Positions 5,459-11,491 of a stretch of DNA of 11,491 nucleotides are shown here, piece by piece. Made by a program: the position numbers and the translations under genes. The notes under the pieces were generated by a model. That model searched no databases and had not been told where the DNA came from. It was given only the letters and a program-made list of their open reading frames with translations. This DNA comes from CACORA01 sp044234625 (GTDB taxonomy: Bacteria; Planctomycetota; Planctomycetia; Pirellulales; UBA1268). The stretch spans positions 1 to 11,491 of the forward strand of contig JBIIIP010000097.1 in the NCBI GenBank assembly GCA_044234625.1. Reading direction: 5' to 3'. Every line of letters starts with the position of its first letter. The first letter of the stretch is position 1.

Positions 5459-6117
5459 GACCGCTCACTCGGGCCGAGGTCCGCGAGGTTGATCGCCGGG
5501 CGATCGAGGATTTCGGCCTACCCGGCATCGTGCTCATGGAAAACGCCGGCCGCAACGCGGCGGTGTTGCTCCACGAGCGGGCGCCCGCGGCGCGCGTGGC
5601 GATCGTCTGCGGCAAGGGCAACAACGCCGGTGACGGCTTCGTGATCGCCCGCCATCTCATGAATCTCGGCCACGGTGTGCGGCTCCTGCTGGCCGCCGAC
5701 CCGGCCGGGTATCAGGGCGATGCCGCGATCAACTGGCGGGTGGTGGAGAAGATGGGCATCCCGGCGGCGGCGCTCGCTTCTGCGACGCAGGCCGAATGGG
5801 AGCGGGCGCTTGCCGGAGTCGATTGGATTGTGGATGCCTTGCTGGGAACCGGATCGACGGGCGCGCCGCGCGGGTCGCTGGCCGTGGCGATCGAGGCCGT
5901 GAATGCCGTGGCGTCGCGGGAATACGTGCCGGTGTTCGCCGTCGACCTGCCATCGGGCCTCGACTGCGACACCGGGTCAGCAGCGGGGGCGTGCATCCGT
6001 GCCACCCTCACGGCGACGTTCGTGGCCCGGAAGGTGGGATTCGACGCACCAGCCGCGCCGGCCTTTCTGGGGGAGGTGCGGGTGTTGGATATCGGGGCGC
6101 CACGCGGCGGCAGGTGA
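5455..6117 (+). CDS. nnrE: NAD(P)H-hydrate epimerase (YjeF N-terminal domain)
   Basis: The enzyme epimerises damaged, hydrated NADH and NADPH (R to S form) so that a partner dehydratase can restore them: metabolite repair in the cytoplasm. The product is 220 residues, a stand-alone YjeF_N domain without the fused dehydratase domain of E. coli YjeF/Nnr. Visible motifs are GKGNNAGDGFVIARHL (53-68; Asn56 and Asp59 in the cofactor site), DALLGTGSTGAPRG (127-140) and AVDLPSGLDCDTG (162-174; Asp164). The start ATG at 5455 overlaps the DUF2256 stop by 4 bases (ATGA), with GGGAG at 5446-5450. In-frame extension to 5374 would bury it in the previous gene and is unlikely. A separate NnrD must lie elsewhere. 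Identity is secure. Confidence 0.93.
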   Translation: MRPLTRAEVREVDRRAIEDFGLPGIVLMENAGRNAAVLLHERAPAARVAIVCGKGNNAGDGFVIARHLMNLGHGVRLLLAADPAGYQGDAAINWRVVEKMGIPAAALASATQAEWERALAGVDWIVDALLGTGSTGAPRGSLAVAIEAVNAVASREYVPVFAVDLPSGLDCDTGSAAGACIRATLTATFVARKVGFDAPAAPAFLGEVRVLDIGAPRGGR

Positions 6118-6131
6118 GAAAACCTCTCACC
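6113..6131. terminator. Hairpin joining the two convergent stop codons (nnrE / peptidase)
   Basis: GGTGAG (6113-6118) and CTCACC (6126-6131) are perfect reverse complements around a 7-base A-rich loop. The nnrE TGA lies in the left arm and the complement of the peptidase TGA in the right arm, so both genes end inside the same stem. There is no T-tract beyond the stem; the AAAA in the loop is the only A/T run. It may be a weak bidirectional terminator. Confidence 0.4.
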
Positions 6132-8253
6132 GTCGGATGAGCCGGCCTTCGAGAAAGCTCCACCCGAGGGCGTCCATGAAGGCCCGCTGCTTGTTGTCGG
6201 CCGCGCCGCCGTGGCCGCCTTCGATGTTCTCGTAATACAGCACGTCCTTGGCCTGCTCCAGGAGGAGCGCCGTCATTTTTCGCGCATGGGCCGGATGGAC
6301 GCGGTCGTCGCGGGTGCTCGTCGTGATCAGGAGCGGTGGATAAGCCCGCGCCGGGTCGACGTTGTGATACGGAGAGAACCCGCGGATGAAGGCCCACTCC
6401 TGGGGCTTGTCAGGGTCGCCATACTCCCCCATCCAGCTCGCGCCGGCCAGCAACTTGTTGAACCGCCGCATGTCGAGCAGCGGCACCTGGCAGACGACCG
6501 CCCCGAACAGGTCGGGCCGCATCGTGTACATGTTGCCCACGAGCAGGCCCCCGTTGCTGCCTCCCTTGATGCCGAGGTGGGCGGGCGCGGTCACCCGGCG
6601 GCGGATCAGATCCTCGGCCACGGCGATGAAATCCTCGTAGGCCCGCGGTCGCCTCTCCTTGAGGGCCGCCTGATGCCAGGCGGGGCCGAATTCGCCACCT
6701 CCACGGATGTTGGCGATCACGTACACGCGGCCCTTCTCCAGCCACGCGGCTCCCGCCATCGGTTCGTAGCCGGGCACGAGCGGGATCTCGAACCCGCCGT
6801 AGCCGTAGAGCAGCGTGGGGGTGGAGCCATCGAGGGGAAGATCCTGCGGACCGATCTGAAAATACGGCACCTTCGTGCCGTCCTGCGACACCGCCTCGTG
6901 CTGGCTGATGGCCAGCCCCGCGGCGTCGAAGAACGCCGGAGCCTGCTTGAGCTGCTCCATGCCGGTGCCCTCCACGGTGCCGAACGCGAGGGTCGTGGGA
7001 GTCAGCGACGTGGCCGTGATGAGGAAATAGTCGTCACCCTCCAGTTCGTCGACGGGAAAGGCGGTGGCGGTGCCGATGTCGGGCACGCCGGGCAGGGGCG
7101 CGCGATGCCAGGCACCGTCGCGGAAGGAAAGCCCGCAGAGCCGGTTGCGGACGGTGTCGAGCGTGGTGACGATGACATGGTTCCGCGTCGCGGTGAAGCC
7201 GACGAGCGACGCGCGGTCGGTCGGCGCGAAGAGCACGTGGAGCGTGCGGTCGCCGGCCAGAAAAGCCGTGAAGTCGGCGGCCAGCAGGCTGCCCGCGGCA
7301 TAGGTCCTGCCTCCCACCGTCCAGTCGCTGCGCAGTTCGATGAGCAGCCACTCGCGGTGCACGGACGCGTTGGCATCGTCCGGCTTCTCAACCTTCACGA
7401 GCCTCCCATCGCGACGGAAAAACAGCTCGTTCGTCCAGAAGGTGATCTGCCGCTGCACGAAATCCCGCTCGAAGCCGGGCGTGAGGTCGCGGTAGGCCGC
7501 CACGCTCATGTCGTCGGCCTGGCCCTCGAACACGGCGACCGCCTCCGCGAGGAGCGTGCCCCGCCGCCACTCCCGCACCGTCCGCGGGTAGCCCGACGTG
7601 GTGAGCGTGCCCGGGCCGAAGTCGGTGGCCACGAAGAGGCTGTCGGCATCCCGCCAGGCAACGCGGCTCTTCGCTTCGGGCAGGGAAAAGCCGCCGGGGA
7701 CGAATGCCTTCGTCTTCAGGTCGAACTCGCGGACCACGTCGGCGTCGGCACCGCCACGCGAGAGCGACACGAGACACACACGGTCTTCCGGCTCGAGCAC
7801 CGTCGCCCCGTGCCACACCCAATTCTCCTTCTCGGCCGCGGCGAGGGCATCGAGATCGAGAACGGTTTCCCACACCGGCTCCTGCCTCCGGTATTCCTCG
7901 AGCGTCGTCCGCCGCCACAGTCCCTTCGGGTTCTTCGCATCGCGCCAGAAGTTGTAGAAGCGGTCGCCGATCTTCGACACCAGCGGAATCCTGTCCTTGG
8001 AGTCGAGGATCGCCAGCAGTCGCGCCTCCAGGGCAGTGAAGGCCGGGGAGGCGGCCAGCGCCGCCACGCTGTCGGCATTCCGCGCCCGCACCCATTCGAG
8101 CTGTCGCTCGCCCGTCACCTCCTCGAGCCAGAGGTGTGGATCAGCGGTGGGTTCGGCCGCCTGGAGTGAATGCATGGAAGTGACCGGGGGTGAAAGGTGA
8201 CAGGCAAACAGGATGGCGACGACCATCGCCGCCTTGGCCGACACGGCGTCCAT
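6127..8253 (-). CDS. Prolyl oligopeptidase family serine peptidase (S9A), secreted
   Basis: The protein is a peptidase of the S9A type, which cuts short peptides after proline or related residues. It is 708 residues from the ATG at 8251-8253, or 709 from the GTG just before; numbering below is from the GTG. Residues 5-35 look like a signal peptide ending near LQAA, implying export; a lipobox-like LFAC at 16-19 is a weaker alternative. HLWLEEV at 41-47 is typical of the family N-terminus, followed by a beta-propeller region to about 440. The hydrolase domain has YGYGGF (484-489), NIRGGGEFG (516-524), the nucleophile Ser567 in GGSNGG, Asp650 in RDDRVHP with Arg652, and His682 in GGHGG, so the triad is complete. 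The ATG shares one base with the proA stop (TGATG), so translation is probably coupled. It converges on nnrE. Confidence 0.92.
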   Translation of the reverse strand: MDAVSAKAAMVVAILFACHLSPPVTSMHSLQAAEPTADPHLWLEEVTGERQLEWVRARNADSVAALAASPAFTALEARLLAILDSKDRIPLVSKIGDRFYNFWRDAKNPKGLWRRTTLEEYRRQEPVWETVLDLDALAAAEKENWVWHGATVLEPEDRVCLVSLSRGGADADVVREFDLKTKAFVPGGFSLPEAKSRVAWRDADSLFVATDFGPGTLTTSGYPRTVREWRRGTLLAEAVAVFEGQADDMSVAAYRDLTPGFERDFVQRQITFWTNELFFRRDGRLVKVEKPDDANASVHREWLLIELRSDWTVGGRTYAAGSLLAADFTAFLAGDRTLHVLFAPTDRASLVGFTATRNHVIVTTLDTVRNRLCGLSFRDGAWHRAPLPGVPDIGTATAFPVDELEGDDYFLITATSLTPTTLAFGTVEGTGMEQLKQAPAFFDAAGLAISQHEAVSQDGTKVPYFQIGPQDLPLDGSTPTLLYGYGGFEIPLVPGYEPMAGAAWLEKGRVYVIANIRGGGEFGPAWHQAALKERRPRAYEDFIAVAEDLIRRRVTAPAHLGIKGGSNGGLLVGNMYTMRPDLFGAVVCQVPLLDMRRFNKLLAGASWMGEYGDPDKPQEWAFIRGFSPYHNVDPARAYPPLLITTSTRDDRVHPAHARKMTALLLEQAKDVLYYENIEGGHGGAADNKQRAFMDALGWSFLEGRLIRR

Positions 8254-9527
8254 CACGACCGCACCTGGCCCGAGCCCACCACCACGTACTTGTAGGTCGT
8301 GAGTTCCTTCGTCCCGCAGGGGCCGCGGGCGTGGAGCTTGTCCGTGGAAATGCCGATCTCCGCCCCCAGGCCCAGCTCGCCGCCGTCGTTGAACCGCGTG
8401 CTGGCGTTGACCATGACGACGGCCGTATCGACACGGGAGGCGAATCGATCCGCGGCGGCCTGGTCAGCCGTCACGATCGAGTCGGTGTGCCGCGAGCCGT
8501 AGCGGTTGACGTGGTCGATGGCGGCATCGAGCGAATCGACGACGGCGACCGACACCTTGGGGCCGAGGTACTCGGTGGCCCAGTCGGCTTCCGTCGCCGT
8601 GCCAGCCGTGGGGACCAGGGCCCGGGTCGCCTCGTCGCCGACGATCTCCACCGCGTGTGCACCCAGGGCCTGCGCCACGTCGGGAAGGAATCGCCCCGCT
8701 ACGTCCTTGTGGACGAGCAGCGACTCGGCCGCGTTGCACACTCCCATCCGTTGGCACTTGGCGTTCACCGTGATCGCCTTCGCCATGGCGAGGTCGGCAG
8801 CCTTGTCGACGTAGACGTGGCAGTTGCAGGTGAAGTGCTTGAGCACCGGCATCCGGGCCTCGGAGCAGACGCGGCGGATGAGGGCCTCGCCGCCCCGGGG
8901 AATGACGATGTCGATGAGGTCGTCCATGGTGAGAAATTCGCCCACGGCTTCGCGGTCGGGCGTGTCGACGAGTTGCACGCAGTCGACGGGCAGCCCGGAA
9001 GCAGCGATCGCGGCCCGCATGCTCTCGACGATCCGGCCGCTGGAGTGGGCCGCCTCCTTGCCACCGCGGAGGATGATCGCATTGCCCGCGGCGAGGGCGA
9101 CGGCAGCCGCGTCGGCCGTGACGTTGGGCCGCGACTCGTAGATGAAAAACACCACTCCCAGTGGCACGCGGATCTTGCGGACGACGAGGCCGTTGGGCCG
9201 CGTCGTCTCCTCGAGCACTTCGCCGACCGGATCGGGCAGGGAAGCCACGGCTTCCACCCCCGCAGCGATCGCCTCGATTCGCTTTCCGTCGAGCGTGAGC
9301 CGGTCGACGGCGGCGGCCGAAAGGCCATAGCCCGGCGCCGCCGCCAGGTCGCGGGCGTTGGCGGCGAGAATCGCGTCGACGTCGGTACGGATCCGGGCCG
9401 CGGCCGCCCGCAGGCCGGCGGCTTTTTTGGCCGCGGTCACGGCCGCGAGATCGATGGCGGCCTGCCGGGCCCGGGTGGCGATGGCACGGCAGTGGACGGA
9501 GAGCGGGGAGGCCTGCATGACGGACAT
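8253..9527 (-). CDS. proA: Gamma-glutamyl phosphate reductase (glutamate-5-semialdehyde dehydrogenase)
   Basis: ProA reduces L-glutamyl 5-phosphate to glutamate semialdehyde with NADPH, the second step of proline synthesis, in the cytoplasm. The product is 424 residues, normal for the family (E. coli 417). It has the aldehyde-dehydrogenase-like N-terminal part, YESRPNVT (130-137), ILRGGKEA (152-159), the HFTCNCHVYVDKAADLA stretch (231-247), the catalytic Cys264 in QRMGVCNAAESLLVH, and the C-terminal signature VNASTRFNDGGELGLGAEIG (373-392). ATG at 9525-9527 is preferred over the ATG three codons later because CAGGG lies about 8 bases upstream. proB is not next to it. The stop overlaps the following peptidase start, making a two-gene unit transcribed leftward. 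Identity is secure. Confidence 0.96.
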   Translation of the reverse strand: MSVMQASPLSVHCRAIATRARQAAIDLAAVTAAKKAAGLRAAAARIRTDVDAILAANARDLAAAPGYGLSAAAVDRLTLDGKRIEAIAAGVEAVASLPDPVGEVLEETTRPNGLVVRKIRVPLGVVFFIYESRPNVTADAAAVALAAGNAIILRGGKEAAHSSGRIVESMRAAIAASGLPVDCVQLVDTPDREAVGEFLTMDDLIDIVIPRGGEALIRRVCSEARMPVLKHFTCNCHVYVDKAADLAMAKAITVNAKCQRMGVCNAAESLLVHKDVAGRFLPDVAQALGAHAVEIVGDEATRALVPTAGTATEADWATEYLGPKVSVAVVDSLDAAIDHVNRYGSRHTDSIVTADQAAADRFASRVDTAVVMVNASTRFNDGGELGLGAEIGISTDKLHARGPCGTKELTTYKYVVVGSGQVRS

Positions 9528-9544
9528 GTCGCGAAACCCTGCGG

Positions 9545-9573
9545 TTGACGGGATGTTCCCGGTATCTTATCCG
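9545..9573 (+). promoter_or_regulatory. Weak candidate promoter region between proA and the Tat-exported gene
   Basis: The divergent gap 9528-9623 must serve both genes. TTGACG (9545-9550) resembles a -35 box for the + strand gene, and the only AT-rich patch, TATCTTAT (9563-9570), lies 12-17 bases downstream. On the - strand the same patch reads ATAAGATA and could be a -10 for proA. Spacing is imperfect in both directions. Confidence 0.25.
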
Positions 9574-9623
9574 AGACGCGGCCGAAACCTCACGGCCGGC
9601 GGCCTTGCTCGAACAACAGGTGC

Positions 9624-10448
9624 ATGATGGCGATCAAGTTTGGCAGACGGGCATTCCTGGCAGCCGGTGTCACGGTCGGTAGCGCGGGCCTGACTCGCGC
9701 GGCGGTGGCGGCCGGACGGGCCGACCTCGGCATCCAGATGTATTCGCTGCGCGGCTTCCCGGTCGAGGAAGCGCTCCACCACGCGCGCGACCTGGGGCTG
9801 AAGGTCGTCGAGTTCTATTCCGGCATGTTTCCGGTGACGGAGGACGAGGCTGCCATCGAGGCAATGAAAAGGAAAGTGGCCGCCTTGGGCCTGGCCATCT
9901 CGGCGTACGGCGTGGTGCCCTTCACGCAAGACGACGACGCCAACCGGAGGACCTTCGCCTTCGCGAAGCGGGCCGGCATCCCCACGATCGTGGCCGATCC
10001 CGAACCCGGCTCTTTCACCAGCCTCGACCGACTCGTGAAGGAATACGATATCCGCGTCGCGGTCCACAACCACGGCCCGAAGCATCGTTACGACAAGGTT
10101 CTGGACGTGCTGCAGGCGATCGACAAGCACGACGCGCGAATCGGCGCGTGCGCCGACCTCGGTCATTTCATCCGCTCCGGGGAAAAGCCCGTGGAAGTCA
10201 TCCGCCTGCTCGCGGGCCGCCTGTACGGCATCCATCTCAAGGATTTCGCCGACATGGCCGAGAAGACGAAGGGCGTGATCCTCGGGCAGGGGCATCTCGA
10301 CGTGCCCGCGGTGTTTGCCGCGCTGGATCAGGCGAAGTTCCCGGCCGACGGGGCCCTCTCCCTGGAGTACGAGGAGCATCCGGCGAATCCGCTGGCCGAC
10401 CTGCGCGAGTGCGTGCGCGTGGCCCGGGAGGCCATGGCAGGGGCGTGA
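9624..10448 (+). CDS. Tat-exported sugar phosphate isomerase/epimerase-like TIM barrel (AP endonuclease 2 / xylose isomerase-like fold)
   Basis: The protein is 274 residues. The N-terminus carries a twin-arginine signal: FGRRAFLAAG at 6-15, a hydrophobic stretch to about 23, and an Ala-rich cleavage region (AAVAAG) near 30, so the protein is probably folded in the cytoplasm with its metal and exported. The rest fits the xylose-isomerase-like TIM barrel: GIQMYSLR (36-43), ADPEPG near 124-129, VHNHG (147-151), ADLGHFIR (177-184), GIHLKD (202-207) and LEYEEHP (247-253). His148/His150, Asp178, His204 and Glu248/Glu250 are plausible metal ligands and acid-base residues. The substrate is unknown, a sugar or cyclitol by family analogy. 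Start: ATG at 9624; the adjacent ATG at 9627 is equally possible given AGG at 9618-9620. It is divergent from proA, and only 4 bases separate its stop from the convergent folP stop. Confidence 0.88.
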   Translation: MMAIKFGRRAFLAAGVTVGSAGLTRAAVAAGRADLGIQMYSLRGFPVEEALHHARDLGLKVVEFYSGMFPVTEDEAAIEAMKRKVAALGLAISAYGVVPFTQDDDANRRTFAFAKRAGIPTIVADPEPGSFTSLDRLVKEYDIRVAVHNHGPKHRYDKVLDVLQAIDKHDARIGACADLGHFIRSGEKPVEVIRLLAGRLYGIHLKDFADMAEKTKGVILGQGHLDVPAVFAALDQAKFPADGALSLEYEEHPANPLADLRECVRVAREAMAGA

Positions 10449-10452
10449 TGAT

Positions 10453-11340
10453 TCATGCCTCGTGAGGAAGAAAGAGTTCCAGAGCCGCCCTCACCTGGCC
10501 GACGGCGTGCACGCGGATGACCTGGATTCCCTGCGCGGCGAGGCTGCACGCGGCACCGGCGGTGCCGGCATCGAGTTCCTCGAGGGTGGCGGGGCGGCCG
10601 AGCATTCGCTCGATCGACTTGCCGATGAAGCCCTTCCGTGAGTGGCCGAACAGCATGGGCACACCGAGGTCGAGAAACCGGCCGGCGTGGGCCATGAGCT
10701 CACGGTTATGGGCGTGGGTCTTGCCGAAGCCGATGCCCGGATCGAGACAGATCCGATCGCGGGGGATGCCGGCGGCAACGAGGGCATCCCGCCGGGCGGC
10801 CAGATACGCATGGATCTCGGTGACGACGTCGTCGTATCGCGGGTCGATCTGCATTGTCCGGGGCGAGCCTCGCATGTGCATGGCACAGATGCCGGCATGG
10901 GTATCGCAGGCCACGCGGAGCATGTCGGGGTCGCCCTCGAGTCCCGTCACGTCGTTGATGATCTCGGCGCCGAGGGCGACGGCCCGGGCGGCAACCGCCG
11001 CCTTCGACGTGTCGATGGAAACCGGCACGCCCGCTTCGGCGGCAAGTCGCTCCACGACGTCGCTCACGCGCCGCAACTCCTTGTCGCAGCCGACCGGATC
11101 GGAATAGGGCCGCGTGCTCTCACCGCCGACGTCGAGGATGTCGGCTCCCTCCGCCACCAGCCGCAGGCCGTGGGCCACGGCGGCTGCCGTCGAGTCATGC
11201 CGCCCGCCGTCGGAAAAACTGTCGGGCGTGACGTTCACGATCCCCATGACCAGCGGCCGCGCGACCGCCCCGCCGGCATGCGGCACTTCCAGCCGCCGGG
11301 TGCGGAGTTGCCAGTGGGTCGGCGAAGGAGGAAACGGCAT
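10453..11340 (-). CDS. folP: Dihydropteroate synthase
   Basis: FolP joins p-aminobenzoate to dihydropterin pyrophosphate in folate synthesis and is the sulfonamide target. The product is 295 residues, normal to slightly long (family about 270-285). Motifs in order are MGIVNVTPDSFSDGG (32-46), DILDVGGESTRP (67-78), SIDTSKAAVA (108-117), INDVTG (128-133), AMHMRGSPRTMQ (153-164), DPGIGFGKT (200-208), FGHSRKGFIG (231-240) and RVHAV (276-280). In the last, the usual RVHDV has Ala in place of Asp, while Arg and His are kept. I chose the ATG at 11338-11340 because the frame upstream runs into hairpin DNA; no clear Shine-Dalgarno is visible. It converges on the Tat-exported gene with 4 bases between stops. 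Identity is secure. Confidence 0.95.
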   Translation of the reverse strand: MPFPPSPTHWQLRTRRLEVPHAGGAVARPLVMGIVNVTPDSFSDGGRHDSTAAAVAHGLRLVAEGADILDVGGESTRPYSDPVGCDKELRRVSDVVERLAAEAGVPVSIDTSKAAVAARAVALGAEIINDVTGLEGDPDMLRVACDTHAGICAMHMRGSPRTMQIDPRYDDVVTEIHAYLAARRDALVAAGIPRDRICLDPGIGFGKTHAHNRELMAHAGRFLDLGVPMLFGHSRKGFIGKSIERMLGRPATLEELDAGTAGAACSLAAQGIQVIRVHAVGQVRAALELFLPHEA

Positions 11341-11353
11341 GCGACGTAGTTTA

Positions 11354-11370
11354 CCGCAGCCGTTCTGCGG
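11354..11370. repeat. Short palindrome upstream of folP
   Basis: CCGCAG (11354-11359) and CTGCGG (11365-11370) form a 6-bp stem with a 5-base loop, 14 bases before the folP start. In the folP transcript it would sit in the leader. Confidence 0.5.
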
Positions 11371-11402
11371 GCTAGCAGACTGTGGAACAAGTCTGCCTGA
11401 GC
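11371..11402. repeat. Imperfect palindrome upstream of folP
   Basis: GCAGACT (11375-11381) pairs with AGTCTGC (11390-11396) around the 8-base loop GTGGAACA. The stem can be prolonged across an internal mismatch by GCT (11371-11373) and AGC (11400-11402). It looks like an intergenic palindromic repeat unit. Confidence 0.6.
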
Positions 11403-11416
11403 AGGATGCGATAGCC

Positions 11417-11454
11417 GTCGACCCATAAAACCCTCGGCGTTTTTTGCGGTCGAC
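11417..11454. repeat. Nested inverted repeat with a T-run
   Basis: GTCGACC (11417-11423) pairs with GGTCGAC (11448-11454). Inside, AAAAC (11427-11431) pairs with GTTTT (11439-11443), with six T at 11440-11445. It could act as a weak terminator for leftward or rightward transcription. Confidence 0.5.
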
Positions 11455-11488
11455 CAAGTGGAAAAAGGCCATGGATGGCTTTTTCCAC
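11448..11488 (-). repeat. Second copy of the GTGGAAAAAGCC hairpin family, opposite strand
   Basis: Read on the - strand from 11488, GTGGAAAAAGCC, a 6-base loop, then GGC-C-TTTTTCCAC (one bulged base) and TTGGTCGACC. This parallels 1627-1665 (GTGGAAAAAGCC, loop, GGCTTTTTCCAC, TCGATCGACC), including the tail after the hairpin. By analogy with the first copy, a leftward gene may end just right of base 11491, and this would be its terminator. Confidence 0.7.
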
Positions 11489-11491
11489 GGA

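Noticed and set aside
6211..8169. 652-codon + strand frame opposite the prolyl oligopeptidase
   Set aside because: Shadow frame, rich in His/Arg/Gly without motifs; the opposite strand encodes a complete S9 peptidase with its catalytic triad.
10453..11472. Longer folP starting at 11472 (339 residues)
   Set aside because: The extra 44 residues would be encoded by hairpin and repeat DNA and do not resemble the DHPS N-terminus. The ATG at 11340 gives a normal-length protein.

Overview
The window is GC-rich chromosomal DNA, densely packed with housekeeping genes on both strands. The organism is most likely a planctomycete of the Pirellulales type. This is inference from the mix: a very cysteine-rich exported protein, a Tat-exported sugar-isomerase-like TIM barrel, a thioredoxin reductase with extra loops, genes mostly in singles and pairs rather than long operons, and repeat-filled intergenic DNA. 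No transposase, phage gene, tRNA, rRNA or CRISPR array is visible.

Layout, left to right. (1) 1-942: 3' part of carA (+), the glutaminase subunit of carbamoyl-phosphate synthetase. (2) 1120-1620: a small secreted protein with 24 cysteines in about 142 mature residues (+), followed by two strong hairpins, the second a classic intrinsic terminator. (3) 1717-2311: a non-coding island of about 600 bp. It holds a 29-bp inverted repeat at its edges with a third partial copy inside, three copies of a 22-25-bp palindromic element, and three tandem copies of a 76-bp unit. (4) 2312-3373: trxB (-), divergent from (5) the tightly overlapped + strand cluster cstA-like carbon starvation transporter (3534-5315), DUF2256 zinc-finger-like mini-protein (5294-5458) and nnrE (5455-6117). 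(6) 6127-8253 and 8253-9527: a secreted prolyl-oligopeptidase-family peptidase and proA on the - strand. proA is upstream and the two share one base in a TGATG stop-start. (7) 9624-10448: Tat-exported xylose-isomerase-like protein (+). (8) 10453-11340: folP, dihydropteroate synthase (-). (9) 11341-11491: a hairpin cluster whose outermost element is a second, opposite-facing copy of the hairpin that follows the Cys-rich gene.

The genes are mostly core metabolism: pyrimidine/arginine (carA), redox (trxB), carbon uptake (cstA), metabolite repair (nnrE), proline synthesis (proA) and folate (folP). No coherent new multi-gene system is evident. The parts most worth a second look are non-coding (the repeat island at 1717-2311 and the shared hairpin family at 1627 and 11488), the Cys-rich exported protein, and the cstA-DUF2256-nnrE overlap cluster.
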